DNA of 64,000 bases. It comes from Hygrocybe punicea (Eukaryota; Basidiomycota; Agaricomycetes; Agaricales; Hygrophoraceae). Made by a program: the position numbers and the translations under genes. Of the stretch, positions 1 through 12,034 are shown in pieces (the first letter of the stretch is position 1; each line of letters starts with the position of its first letter). The notes beneath the pieces are model-generated. The model was not told the DNA's origin. It saw only the letters and a program-made list of their open reading frames with translations, and searched no databases. Location: contig OY744463.1 of assembly GCA_963556145.1 (NCBI GenBank), positions 7,130,001 through 7,194,000 of the forward strand, read 5' to 3'.

Positions 1-490
1 CCAGAAATGCCGTTACAAGGTGCAACAACTTGAATATGCACCTTCGAACAGTATGAAACCAGTTTGCATGCGCTGCACGCCCTTGTACCTGGATCCGGAC
101 ATGCTTTGTACTTCCCAACTTCAACATTTGCGCAGGGCAGCCTTTCGAAAGGAAGGAATCTCGGCTTCGCATTTCGAGCAGTCGCGATCAATGAATCCCG
201 GCAGTACTGGAAGTGTTCTGAGTCCATGGCGAATATCGTGATGATCGGATTGGGAGGGAAGGGTGCCACGATGTAAGGATCCCTTTAAGCTTTTGCCACA
301 GCTATCTCTGGCTGCGGACGACATAAATGGGCGAAATATGGAACAACTTGAAGGTAAACACTGAAACAGAAGGTGGTGAGCTCGAGATATCTCACAAGAT
401 GGTGGACCCTACATGATGAGCAGTGATTCGAAGAACATTTCTACTGCATTGGCCGGTACATGTCAGTGTGGTCTCCGAAAGTCACGTACA
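1..490. other. Intergenic, nothing recognised
   Basis: Only short overlapping open frames on both strands, none with a recognisable motif or splice pattern. Homology to the second duplicated block near 42660 starts only at about 490. Confidence 0.4.
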
Positions 491-3020
491 GGACAATAAC
501 AGGCTGCGTATAAACATGTGTATTGTTTACAAGCCGAGAACAAACCACTACTTACACTAAGTCATAGTAGTCATCGCACAGAAAGGTCAATGCCAGTGTA
601 ACCTGAATATGTCCAACTCGAAGCTGTTATGACCGCGACAGTAAAGTCTTGTCCAAGCTCTCAAACCCCAGAGAGAGTAAAAGCACCCCCTTTTAGAACC
701 GAAAACGCTTTTTTGAGCCAAGTTTCACGAACGAGACGAACGAGACAAAGTTGGGAAATTCATTTTGCGAAAGACCGTGATCATGTTCAACATGCACTGC
801 TGAGTCTGATACACCATTCTGAAAGATGATCGAAGTGGGGTCAGATGTGCACGGGTTACGATGATATATAGAGGGGATTAACCTTTTCTCCAGCTCCTGC
901 TGAGAGGCTGGTGAACGGGGATATATGTATCGACACAAGATCAGCACGGGCACTTCGAAAATCTTCCCTTGCATTCAAGCTAAGTACCGAAATGAGAGAG
1001 AGATCAAAAATGATTTTTTTAGTTCTCCGGGTTTGAGATTGATAATAGTCAGACAACATACGAGGCCAGGTAACAGCAGAAATGAACTTGACAGAAAAAA
1101 AGTGATCAGCCGTTAATAATCTTTCAGGATCAACCCAGCACGCACCTTTGGTAAGGAGCCAAACCAAAAGATGGGAAACACCGGAGAGCCTATACGATTG
1201 GCACTAAAACTATTTTCAAACCTTCCTGCATCATGCAAATCACCCATGCTTGTTGCTCACCAACGTGGTTATTGCGGCTGTGAAGAGACTGCAGGGACAC
1301 ACGTAATGAGACTTGCGAGGTCAATCTGGGGAACAAAAAGGAACCCTACACGACGATCAAACCTTGTTTCCAGCCAGTAGTCAGATGAACATGTCAGGTT
1401 GATAAAAAATGTTAGGGAGAACCCACCGGTATTGACAGAGTATAGTATCAGGGTGTGAATAATCGAGTTTGTCCTGCACAAGGAATTGCCTTTAAGATCC
1501 AAACTGTGCACAAGCCAACCAAGACGACATACTTGGGAAAATAGCCTCGTGATTTATAGAGGTAGTAGCATATCGAAATAGCGATACAGAATTCCACAAC
1601 AGTCAGTGAAGAGAACACCAACGTTACACCCAACCGATAAACCGTCGGATCAGTAAGATTCTTGTGCGTGGCGCTATGTGGAGAATCGTATGGGTCAAGA
1701 TTTTTAGATCAAGCTGCCAGTGCGTTATCGAAAATACCGACATTACAGCGGCGAGATCTGCAGTTGTGATTAGCAATTTCAATGTCTATTTCAGGAAATG
1801 ATACGACATACATTCCACACATGCTAATGAAAGAAAATGGCATATTTTTACATCAGCCTTGGCACCAGAAGGGAAAAGCGATGTTGGAGAGGTTTCACAC
1901 ACCCAGTGAATAGATAGATAGGATCGTCTGTCGACATATAAGAAGCAAAGCATCTGCATCGGTGAGTTCACTCACCAAGAAGGCGGTTAATGGCTTGTTC
2001 TTGTTGCTGACTACCGATCAGGGAATGAGTGGACATAACAAATTTGGATCATATATATTCACTCACGCAGATACACACGACGCGTAAACATGCTGCGACG
2101 CAGGAATCAGCGTTTGTGAGACAACCTTATATTTGAATAAAAATTTGCAGACCTCCGAATAACGAACTCCATAACTCCCTTTGAATTGCGGCATGGAAGT
2201 CAGCGCTGAATACTTGATATACCCATTACACTCACCGCCAACATGACATAGACCTTTAGAAAGCCCAAAGTAAAAATCAATCAGTTTACATAGACAAGAT
2301 ACGGTGTTTTTCCCCTCACCCATAAACTCCTGCCGGAATAGATTGGCAGAACGGTCAAAGAGGAGATCGCGAGGTGGAGCAAAACTCTCACCAGATGTTG
2401 ACTGCAAGTAATGCAGGGTTCCCGTACCCAGTGACGAGAAAGAAGTAAGATGTGTGGATGTTGATGCAACAATTGAACGTGTTGATACACCTAACGACAA
2501 CGGTCATTTGATCAGGAACGCGTTAGACAATGCCCTACAGATTGCTTGCCAGAGCAATCCAACCTATAAATTCAGAACTCAGAAAATGTGACCTCACAGG
2601 TTTGACTGCAAAAACTCACCAGGACCCGAAGGAATAGTTGATCTCCAGGATGGTGCATGTAAAATGTGTACGTCTGGACACATGCTATCCCCCATACCCT
2701 GTCACTTTCTGATAAGATTGGCATACCGTCGCAAGGACCACAAAAACGTACGCAGTACTCAATACCGCTATTGAATAATGCGATGAGCTAGCAGACCAAA
2801 AAAGAGACGCAAAATACCAACCGCCTACGAAATAACCCCCAAGAATCAGTTCCAACGAAGATGGGGTAGGACTGTCAGCCATTGTTCCGTTGTAAAACGG
2901 ACTAGTGGACTCTGCTGGAATAAGTACATGCTTTTATGAGCAGCTTAGTAAAGACAACTGTGACTCACTCGTATTGTCAATCAGACAGTTGCTGCACTGC
3001 GCAGAGTGTCATCCTGTAGT
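490..3020. repeat. Segmental duplication, copy A (partner 42660-45140)
   Basis: The block matches 42660-45140 in the same orientation almost base for base through the DUF6534 gene, with a few short insertions and deletions in the 5' part (for example extra AAATGAGAG sequence near 990). Similarity fades to both sides: the left edge near 490 and the right edge just past 3010 differ from the partner. It contains one whole DUF6534 gene and its upstream region. Confidence 0.85.
856..2882 (-). CDS. DUF6534-type multi-pass membrane protein, copy A (multi-exon)
   Basis: An uncharacterised basidiomycete membrane-protein family with several transmembrane helices; no reaction is known. Reading down the minus strand: the start at 2882 gives MADSPTPSSLELILGGYFVGG, then an exon with VWGIACVQTYTFYMHHPGDQ (about 2700-2630), an exon with YFFLVTGYGNPALLAVNIW (about 2470-2395), FTRRVYL (about 2090), VSNKNKPLTAFL (about 2010-1980), a long exon around 1640-1550 with VEFCIAISICYYLYKSR, then TNSIIHTLILYSVNT (about 1480-1430) and the terminal LNAREDF motif (about 1000-980). 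These segments sit in the order usual for the family and are separated by short introns. An in-frame TAA occurs near 2530 if the exon before CINTF is spliced as in copies C and D, so the copy may be inactive. The full exon model is not settled. Confidence 0.65.
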
Positions 3021-3164
3021 TACGGTACCACAATACGGCAACATTGTCTGTCACGGCGGTGGCTTTATAATGAGTACGTCGACCTCGAACAGTAAAGTTG
3101 CAGCATTGCAGGATAACTTAATTTCCTGCGATGATAACTGTAACTGTCAAACTAGCTTACAGCC

Positions 3165-4285
3165 AAAAGGAGCTGTGGCGTGACTCTAACTTTGAAACGG
3201 CTCGGTCTCGGGGTCGGGCATCGATTGGTCCTGCAAATTGCTTGTCATCCAGTCTACTTGGGATCGGCTGTAGGTGGACTTTTTCAGCGAGATCGGCATG
3301 ATGGTGTCGGGGAACCTCGGAGTCGTCGTTTTCACGCGGTCCCGGTCCGTCAAAAAAGCTGGAAGCGCCATTCAGAGTTTTACGACGCCGATTACCAACT
3401 CGGACGACTCATACAGTCGAGGATGAATATTCTTCGTTCTGGTCATGGTGTTGTAGGATATGTCAATCTGTTTCTGTGAGTGCATTGGCGTTCAACTTTT
3501 ACTGCCAAGTGTTTGTCAGTGGAATGCAAAGTAGCATCCATATGCAGCAACCCTATTTGTCTGCCAGTGATTCAGTATCGGAACCATCAGATCATCGCCA
3601 ATTTTCTTACCTGAGGTAGGAATTCGAGTCAACAATCCCCTGCTGCACTTGGTTTACGATGCCTGCAAACTGGCTTCGATCGTTTCGATTACGGGATATT
3701 CACACCGTTACTACTAATTCTCATGGGGGAGGAAGTGTCAAAAACTTCAAGTAGGACTAAAGAAAACGACCAGTCGGAATGTTCCCACCACCGTGTAACA
3801 GTCTGGAGTGTGCCATGCATTTTGCTGAGAAGCAAGGTAGGCTCGGCGATGCGTTAAAAGCTTTCCTTGTCTGACAACATACCTGTTCATAATGGCATTC
3901 AATTCCTCATCCGGTTGGGGTTAATGGATCATTTGCTACGATGGGGAATCCGTCTGGTTGATCTGTACGGAAATTGCAAGCTTTCATTTAAAGACTTGGC
4001 TTCCCAAGGTTTCACTCGTCAGTTGTACGTACCACATGATTGAATACCTCCCAGGCTGCAACATCCTTGGAATTCATTATTTCATTGGTGGTTGGTATTT
4101 CCCTCTAATCATTCTTTTGTCCTATGTTTATCATGAAAATCCAACAGCCGTATTGAACTCTGCGTGTGTTTTGTTGTTTTTATGACACTCAAGTCTCATC
4201 AGAAGCAATAGTGTATGGGTATCATGTGTCCAAACATATACATTTTACGTGCACCTCCAGGAGATCGACTATTTCTTAAGGTCAT
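3165..4285 (+). pseudogene. Inverted, truncated 5' piece of a DUF6534 gene plus its upstream region
   Basis: This stretch matches the reverse complement of about 51620-50790, that is the upstream region and first exons of DUF6534 copy C, now on the plus strand. Shared landmarks include the segment around 3225 (GGGCATCGATTGGTCCTG), the segment around 3720-3780, and the first-exon frame at 4039-4180 ending in NPTAVLNSACV. The match stops near 4285, where unrelated repetitive DNA begins, so the rest of the gene is missing. It lies head to head with copy A. Confidence 0.75.
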
Positions 4286-4299
4286 AGTGTCACCGTTCA

Positions 4300-4500
4300 T
4301 TCATCGGTGAATGTGCAAAAGGTCTGAGGTGGTCTGACATGGTCTGGCATTGTCTGGTCCAGACCCCCAGATCCCCCAGACAGCCAAGACCCTTCAGTAG
4401 ATTGCCATTTTCCCAAGACCTCCCAGACCATCTCCCAAGTTTCTCCCAGACCTCCCAGACCTCCAGACCATACACACTGCCAGACCACTTGCAGACCACT
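4300..4500. repeat. CCAGACC-rich low-complexity stretch
   Basis: Many degenerate copies of CCAGACC, CCCAGACCTC and their complement TGGTCTG, making short inverted and direct repeats. It marks the sharp change from the DUF6534 fragment to transposon-derived DNA. The frames across it are repeat translations, not genes. Confidence 0.6.
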
Positions 4501-5689
4501 GCTATAATATTAGTTTTATTTTTCTTATTGTGTTTTGCACATGACTTGGTGAATGCCATTTTTGGATATTGTTTTGAGACATACACTTTGAACTGCTATA
4601 TCTCACTCAAAACTTCATATTTTGGCCTGAAAGTTTGGCTGTGGGCAGCTGAGTACTGTATCTAGGTGCACTGAATTTTACAGCATTTAATTTGAAGTTT
4701 TTGAAAACTCAAATTTTGGAGGCTTGGTCCTGTCTTCAGATGGTTCGAGAGTATGGAAAGCAGCACTGATCAGCTCAAATTCATAAGCATGCCAATTGAT
4801 GTCCAACGTGCCATTGCATGAGGACCCAAGACACTTCATTTAGTTACTAAATACTAACACTTGAGATGCCACCAAAGCCCTCTGAGTACCATAGTAATAT
4901 CCTATACATGGTAATAACCAGTTCGGGAATGTCATGCCAGTCAGGGCTTGGGCTTTCCCATTGCCGTTGCCCGCTCGTCGTCATCAACGATGAGCACAAC
5001 TAATTCATTATCCCACAAAAATTTCTTCCAGATATTTATATGTATCACATATATTCTTATAAATAGTGTGTATATAGCCTAATATACATGAAAATACATG
5101 AAAGAAAAAGGAAAGAAAAAAAGAAAGAAAAAATATATACATGGAGTGCTGCCACCAAATTTATGGGTACCCACCTTCAGAGAGGCATTTCTGTTGATCT
5201 ATCCTTGATGGGGAATCGTGTTGGAGAGTGAGTAAGGGGTGGGGAAAGGCTGGCCTGAGTGAGGGTTGGCAATAGGTGGTGGGGAAGAGGTGGGAAGCAA
5301 GGTTGATGGTGGATAAGGTGAGGGGAGGGATAAATGATGGTTCCCAGCCGCGAACAAGCAGCGGAAACAGGTAAGTACATTTGGGAAAAAGCGGGTGGGG
5401 GGTGGGTACTCACCTTTGCCCTTGGGGCCCCCCACGGCCCTCCCAGCATCCCACCATTAATATAGACAATGGAGACGTCATCTACGATGTCTCCATCATC
5501 TTTCTTGTGATTTTCACAGTCCCGATCGGTTGCAGCATTGAGTTGTGCAGGGGCGGCGGCAAAGGTAGCGGCAGTGGCGATATCTCATCAACGATGACAC
5601 TGTTGATGACACAATTGCCGTGGGCAACCCTTGACATTGCCGTCATCATCTTCGTTGCTGTGCGCCTGGTCCGCCACCACTGGTTTTGA

Positions 5690-6065
5690 AGTTCGAGGTT
5701 GTTGGTCGAAAACGTTGGGGGCACTCCTGTGCAGTTTTGAGGGTATCTGGGGCAGCGGTCTTGGTTCATATTATTCTCATTGTCACCATCATTGTCGTTC
5801 CTGTCGTTGCTGGGGTGGTTAGAAGTGGGAGTGTGGTGAAATGGGGTGAGGGTCGTTAACTTGTTGTCAGTCACATGTACTTTATTATTACCTACTCACC
5901 TCCAAACTCGCATCCTCCCACACTCCCACTCCCCACCACCTCAGTAACGACGGGAACGACAATGATGGCGATGGTGAGAACAATTGAACCAAGACCACCG
6001 CCCCGGACACCGTCAAAACCACACAGGAGTGCTGCCAATGTTTTCAACAAATGGCCGCTGTGATG
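5690..6065. repeat. Imperfect palindrome inside the long-arm element
   Basis: About 5700-5870 is an inverted imperfect copy of about 5885-6060. The shared core reads ACGACAATGATGG on one side and its complement on the other. It would fold into a hairpin centred near 5880. Frames on the two strands mirror each other and are not counted as genes. Confidence 0.6.
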
Positions 6066-6272
6066 TAAAACTTTCACCCCCTCCCTCCACCGCCACCCAT
6101 TTTTGATGACTGTTCTGGTACCTCTGAATCCGAGAACCCGAACAATTACCAAAGCAGTGTCATGATGGCAGGAAGGCATCTCCAGGAAGCTCTGTTTCCA
6201 GAACGGACAAAATGTTCTGTCTATGCCACCAACAATTATGCCACCGAACCATGAAAGCCAATCCCAGGTTGG

Positions 6273-7826
6273 ATGGATGGTGGCACCACATGGCGATCCG
6301 CGCTTTATAGCTTCAGTGCCCCCACAGATCGAGCCAATGCAGATCCATCATGGATGGAGGATTCAAGAAAGGCATACAAGTCTTTTGTGGCATCGCCTCA
6401 CCACTCTCGTGGTGTCTACTCTACACTCAGCGATTCCGGCTGCATTCATGCATCCTGCAACTCAGGTTGCACAGCATCTTTCCCTCCGAATCACTGTTCT
6501 GAAACTGAAGAACTCTACTTCAAGTATTCCCAGTCGCTTTCTCAACGTTCTGAGTCCCGTTCCCTATTTCCCTCCACATCCCCGACATCCCCATCATCCC
6601 TCACAGCTTCCCATTGCCGCGAATGCCCTCTTTTGAAGCTGGGCGCCGAAGGCAAATTATTTGTGCCCAATGTCATGATGCGGGCACACGGCGGGTCCAG
6701 TCTGTCCATCTCCAGTGGTTATGGTTCAAGCTATCCAGGCGCATTGCATAGGAGTAATTCTACACTGTCCAAGGGCAGGGCCATGACCCTCTGGCCCTGG
6801 CCCTTGAGTCTAGGGCCAGGGCCAAGTCAATAAACAGCTGGCCCCGAGGGTCGGCCCTGGGTTGGCCCTGGCCCAGCCCTCTTAGATGTCAGGGCTATAA
6901 ATTTACCCTAGTAATTAGTCTACATTCACTCTTTTTTTAAATGATGTAGACATTAAATTATACCATGCATGCTTTGACATTTCCCAAAGCAGGAGGCTAA
7001 TATAGATTAGTTCTCATAGTTATAGATCCTTTTAGCCTTTTATCTTTGAGACCCCTGCAAGGTTTTAACTCCACATCCCATGAGTAAATAGAGCTAAATC
7101 ATACCCTTTGGGATCACCTGTAGCTCCTCATGTCTGAGAACAAGCTAGCAATACCAGCAGTAGCCACAACAGCATAAAATGCTACCAAAATGGCTCATAA
7201 CTATTTAGCTATACTGTAACAATATGTCTGTCTGTAGAAGGAGATTGTGAAGAAATGTGTTGGAGATTTTGATTTTAATGATGAGGACTATGTAGGTTAG
7301 AATATTGTTAATGGAGAGATGTATGGATAAATTCTTGAGATAGTCATTGGGCAAGGGCCGACCCTGACCTGGCCCTGACCCGACCCTATTGACCCAGGGC
7401 CAAGCAGGGCCCTAGAGGGTCAGGGTCAGGGTCAGTCAAAAACAGGCTGGCCCTGGCCCGGCCCGGCCCCTGGACAGTGTAAGTAATTCTGTGAAGAGCC
7501 CCTTGTCACGCGGGAGCGACCAGGACTTGGTGACGACCACCACAGTCCCAAGTTCGTTCTCTGCACCCAAGAGACCGGTTGTTGAAAGTGTCCTTTCATC
7601 ATCGATGCAATTGCTCATGTCTGTACGCTCTGTAGCCCATTCATGGTTGTATGACAACCTGAAGACATACCCTGTTATGCAACTTCCCCCAAAGAAGGAG
7701 AGGCATATCAAGCAGCAAGTTGTTGATGGATGGACAGTGGATGTCGAGATTGAGATTGAGGTCATTTTGCTGATGAAGCGTCTTTTCTTGTTTCCTGGCA
7801 AAGAGGTCAAGGTTGAGCGTTGTTGA
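6273..7826 (+). pseudogene. Uncharacterised ORF split by a hAT-like MITE
   Basis: A plus-strand frame runs from ATG 6273 to the MITE at 6761 and continues in the same frame after the MITE and one copy of the 8 bp target duplication (7490-7826, TGA end). With the insertion and one duplication left out the frame is unbroken: 488 bp lie before the MITE, and the serine codon across the junction is restored. The protein would have about 275 residues, a serine-rich centre with a CRECP motif near residue 120, and a lysine- and valine-rich end. I recognise no family. It is the only sizeable ORF between the long arms and may be a captured host gene piece or an unknown element protein. Confidence 0.5.
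6761..7481. mobile_element. 721 bp hAT-like MITE
   Basis: Ends are TACACTGTCCA at 6761 and its reverse complement TGGACAGTGTA ending at 7481. The element is flanked by AGTAATTC at 6753-6760 and again at 7482-7489, an exact 8 bp duplication, which is the hallmark of the hAT superfamily. The subterminal regions are dense in GGGCCAGGGCC-type repeats (6771-6890 and 7345-7470) while the centre is AT-rich. There is no coding capacity, so it would depend on a transposase elsewhere. Confidence 0.9.
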
Positions 7827-8670
7827 TGCATAACATTATTATTTTTCCCCCTTCCTATTGTGCATTCTCATTCCAACTCAATGCCGCAACCGATCGGGAC
7901 TGTAAAAATCACAAGAAAGATGATGGAGACATCGTAGATGGCGTCTCCATTGTCTATATTGATGGTGGGATGCTGGGAGGGCCGTGAGGGGCCCCAAGGG
8001 TGAAGGTGAGTACCCATGCCCCACTCGCTTTTTCCCCAATGTACTTACCTGTTCCTGCTGCTTGTTCAGGGCCAGGAACCATCATTTATCCCTCCCCTCA
8101 CCTTATCCACCATTAGCCTTGCTTCCCACCTCTTCCCCGCCACCTATTGCCAACCCTCACTCAGGCCAGCCTTTCCCCACCCCCAGTGTCAATCCCACCC
8201 CTCAATCACTCTCCAACACCATTCCCTATCAAGGATAGATCAACAGACATGCCTCTCCGAAGATGGGTACCCACCAATTCGGTGGCAGCACTCCATGTAT
8301 ATATTTTTTCTTTCCTTTTTCTTTCATGTATATTAGGCTATATACACTATTTATAAGAATATATGTGATACATATAAAAATCTGAAAGAAAATATTGCAG
8401 GATAATAAATTAGTCATGCTCATCATTGACGATGATGAGCGCATGTTCCTGTGGGGCCATGGCAATGGTGATGGGAAAGCCCGAGCCCTGACCAGCATGA
8501 CATTCCCGAACGGGTTATTACCATATATAGGATATTACTACGATGCTCAGAGGCATTCTCAGGTGCTGGTATTTAGTACTATATAGAAGTGTCTTGGGTC
8601 CTCATGCAATGGCATGTCGGACATTAATCAGCATGCTTACGAATTGAGCTGATCAGTGTTGCTTTCCATA

Positions 8671-9095
8671 TGAGAGGCCCCAAAACACCACCGAAGTGGT
8701 TGCAACGCATACATACATTCAAGTCATATATTTGGGTAACGGCAACAATGTGATAGACTTCAGTACAGCACAAAGTATTGTTGAAAAGACCTATTGAGAC
8801 ACTCCAGGCAAGGCCCCATCATCAGCAAATGCCATCCTGAATACTCCTGCCTTCAACAGTTCCACATCCTCCTCAGCAAAATGAATGATCAAATTGGTGG
8901 TCCCTTTCTAGGCAATACCATGGGTATACCCATGGGTGTCCTGAGGCCAACCTGGACCCAGACCTGCTCCAACCCATACCCATCTACCTGCGGGTCTTTT
9001 TTCAGCAGGTAGATGGCAGGTAGCAGCGGGTCAGGTGTGGGTATTGACCCACGCAGGAAACCCAGCAGGTTCCAGCCCACATCTACCTTGCATTG
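8671..9095. other. Non-genic, with a GGGTA/TACCC-rich stretch
   Basis: No gene is seen. Around 8918-8940 an ACCATGGGTATACCCATGGGT palindromic core occurs, followed by repeated GCAGGT and GGGT motifs to 9080 similar in style to hAT-element ends. A matching second end was not found. Confidence 0.4.
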
Positions 9096-9103
9096 CTGAC
9101 ATG

Positions 9104-10062
9104 TAGGGTTGACCACGGGTACGGGTTTACCCGCGGTATTTCCTAAACGGGTCACGCGGGTATGGGTACGGTGTCCAAAAACGGACACTGTACCCATACC
9201 GTCACCCGTACCCGCGGTGTACGGGTTTGGGCGGTTTCGCCAATGCACGACGACTACCACCACCACCACCACAACAACTGTGATGACAACAACGACAACA
9301 ACTATGAATACAAAAGCACCGACAACAACGACAACGATAACGACGACGACGAGCGTTTATGGATGGCCAGGGATGCGAGAAAACAGCCAGAGAGGTGGTG
9401 CACCCACCCTCTGGCTGTCAGGTACGTCTTTGTCATTATCTCATTAAAGTTTTTTGTGCTAATTGCTCGTTACTTTATTATTTTAGTTCCACTGGTTGTC
9501 TTTGCCAAATGACAACAATGACGCGACGACGACACGACACGATGACGCGACACGACGACTTGACAGCAACGTCGTCAACGGCGGCTCTGGCTTAATGGCC
9601 AGACCATTCCGTCGATGACGATGTGGTGTCGGTCGCGTCACTGACAACACAACCACAGGACGCGACGACGACATGACGGCAACGTCGTCGACAGCGGCTC
9701 TGGCTTAATGGCCAGACCGTTCTGTCGACGACGATGTGGTGTCGGTCGCACACAACCACAGGACGCGACGACGACGACGTGACGCGACAACATGACGGCA
9801 ACGTCGACGACGATGTGGTGTCTGTCGCATCACCATCCAGGGACCACCAGGCCGTCACCAAACACCCACGCCACGTCAATTGACGTGTGCTCGGTGTTGG
9901 TGACGACTTTCTGGGTGTTCCCCAGGGCATGGCCTAAGAACCCGCCGCAACCCGTCCTCAAACGGGTGCGGGTGCGGGTTTTACCCGCCTCGGGTACGGG
10001 TTCGGCGGGTACGGGTGCGGTGTCCCGATTTGGGACCCGTGGCCAACCCGTGGTCAACCCTA
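9104..10062. mobile_element. 959 bp non-autonomous hAT-like element
   Basis: Terminal inverted repeats are TAGGGTTGACCACGGGT at the left and ACCCGTGGTCAACCCTA at the right. The element is flanked by CTGACATG at 9096-9103 and 10063-10070, an exact 8 bp duplication as made by hAT transposases. Subterminal parts contain many CGGGTACGGGT-type repeats (9110-9240, 9950-10045). The inside consists of ACGACAAC and CGACGACG simple repeats with no credible coding frame. Confidence 0.9.
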
Positions 10063-10164
10063 CTGACATGCATGTCAATTGATGTGGCACTGTGCAAACG
10101 CAAGGAGTGAGGGGGCTGGGAACCATGTGACAGGTTGAGTTCTCATGGGCAAGAGACTCTCACC

Positions 10165-10255
10165 CATCGTTGTCATCTTTGTCTTCATCATTGTCGTTGT
10201 CATTGTCATCATCATTGTCATTGTCATTGTCATTGTTGTCATTGTCAAACGGTCA
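10165..10255. repeat. TTGTCA simple repeat
   Basis: Tandem, slightly varied copies of ATTGTC and ATCATTGTC fill the stretch, just outside the right end of the hAT-like element. Confidence 0.8.
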
Positions 10256-10435
10256 AGTCCTGAGACTTGGTTAGTTATGGCCATACTGAGTTGATGAAAA
10301 TGTACCTGCAGGCTAGGAGGTGGGAGCACCACCTAACCAGCCCCATTCTGTCACCCCTCGTCACTGCCATCACGCATTCTCATCATGTTATGTCATCCGT
10401 CATCATGGTCGCGCTCCTTTGTTGATCAGTCACAG

Positions 10436-10534
10436 TGGAGTGGTTGTGCCTGACAGATCACGTGACCAGTCCCTTAGTCAGTAGCAGTTCCTGATGTAGT
10501 AGACAGTTCATTCTATCCCATCCACCTTTCCCTT
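10436..10534 (+). repeat. 99 bp direct repeat, first copy
   Basis: Begins TGGAGTGGTTGTGCCTGACA and ends in CCACCTTTCCCTT. It recurs in direct orientation at 12035-12133 with about two mismatches. The pair brackets about 1.5 kb of C-rich sequence. No terminal TG...CA and no matching flanks, so it is not clearly an LTR pair. Confidence 0.8.
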
Positions 10535-10619
10535 CATCCATGGCTGTACAACACTCCAGTTACCCCTTGGTGCTCATGTTCAGCCCAATAGGGCCCCACA
10601 TCACCCCCTGTTGACCTGA

Positions 10620-11560
10620 AAATGCGCCCACGACCCTTCTCAACACCCAAGTGGCAGGCCACGTCACATTTTCGACCCCCCCATTTTTTTCATTTCATTT
10701 TTGTTTTCTTTCATCATTCCCAGCCCCAGGCAGGCCCGTCCAACCCCACGGACCCTCATTCGACGTACCAGAGCTCTGCGCTCACCTATGCCACCCCAAA
10801 TCCATGGATGCCGGCCTTTTTAGTCACACCATGGATCTGCTACATTTTCCCTGTTGGACCCCCATTTCTTCGTGTACACCAGCCCAGCCCACACTCATTC
10901 AACCTCACGTGCCTGTGTTCCACCGCCCAGAACCCCCCACCACGCTTTGTTGCCCCAAACGAAGCCATCCCACCCTTGTTGGTCACCACATGGATCTGCC
11001 ACATCACCAATGTTGGACCCTCATTTCTTCATGTACCCCAGCCCAACCCACACTCATTTAACTCCCCATACCCTCGTTCTACCTCCTAGAACCCCCCATT
11101 CCCCTTCATTACACCAAACAAGCCCCCACCATCGTTTTTCGACCCCCTGGCCATAAGCCATGTCACTATCTTGCTGGCCCCATTCTGCCAACGTAGCCAG
11201 CCCCAGGTCAACTCACGAAGCTCATGGCCCACCCGTTCACCATTCTGGAGCACCCACCTCCCTCCAATACCACAAACAGACTGTGCCCACCGTTTCCAGA
11301 CCCCCATCGTGTCCTGCCACGTCACCACCCCCCAGCTAGATTCTTGCACCATATCTGGCTCCGCGAGCCCTCGTTCAGCTCCCCGTGACCTTGTTCTCGA
11401 CCCTGGCAACTGCCCCAGACCTGTAGGGACCCAAACAAGTCACCCCAGCCCCCTGCGCACCCTTGTTCAGTGCCGTACACCTCCTGTTGACCTGGACGAG
11501 CCACCACGATCCCTTCGCATGATACACCAACCCCTCGCGTCGAGATACTGTGCCTTATTA
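10620..11560. repeat. C-rich degenerate tandem region, first block
   Basis: Strand-asymmetric, C- and A-rich sequence with degenerate tandem units: ATGGATCTGC at 10831 returns at 10990 (159 bp later), followed each time by CCTGTTGGACC/AATGTTGGACC, CACACTCATT and CCAGAACCCCCCA. Open frames on both strands reflect the base bias and are not treated as genes. Confidence 0.5.
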
Positions 11561-12034
11561 GTACAACTCTATGCCCCCATCATTTATTATAGCTTTTGTT
11601 ATAGCCCTATCCCCCTGTTCCCCCATCTACTGGATATCAACTACAATCTACCTACAAGCTGTCACCACACTCCATCCACACACCTGTTCACCCAGTTTCC
11701 ACCAACACCATTACATTTTTGACCACCAACTTTTGCACTGTGCTGTGCACTTGCTGGATAATTCAAGCATTTTTGGATCTTGCATTGTGAGCCCTAACCC
11801 TTGCGAGGGAGGCATTCAGAGAGTTTGAGAGAGGAGTTCTATAGAGTCTGGTCATCTACCACCTCCTGTGCAAGGACGACTACCCGCTTCACAATATAAG
11901 GCCATGACCTTGACTCGAGGCATTCTGAGGGTCTGGGAGTTGTGACTTTAGAGTTTCTTGGTCTGTTTTGTTTGTTTTATGTTCTTTTTTTGTAGCTGTA
12001 TGGCGACGAGGGTGTCACCATGAGGAGGGCCAAT
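11561..12034. other. Non-genic gap
   Basis: T-rich transition from the C-rich block to the second 99 bp repeat. No gene, promoter or repeat boundary could be supported. Confidence 0.4.

Larger units (their letters stand above)
4752..8670. mobile_element. 3.9 kb element with about 0.8 kb inverted arms
   Basis: The left arm (about 4752-5560) and right arm (about 7865-8670) are inverted copies with small indels. Both share, read inward, GCAC/CACTGATCAGCTC, the TTGCATGAGGACCCAAGACA segment, TATGTATCACATATATTC, GAAAGAAAAAGG and a GGTGAGTACCC segment. Such long arms suggest a foldback-type DNA transposon. No transposase is recognisable inside, and no convincing target duplication was found outside the arms, so the superfamily is open. 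Cargo between the arms is an ORF interrupted by a hAT-like MITE. Confidence 0.7.

Noticed and set aside
9359..9930. Frames rich in arginine, threonine and serine
   Set aside because: Produced by CGACGA/ACGACA simple repeats inside the hAT-like element.
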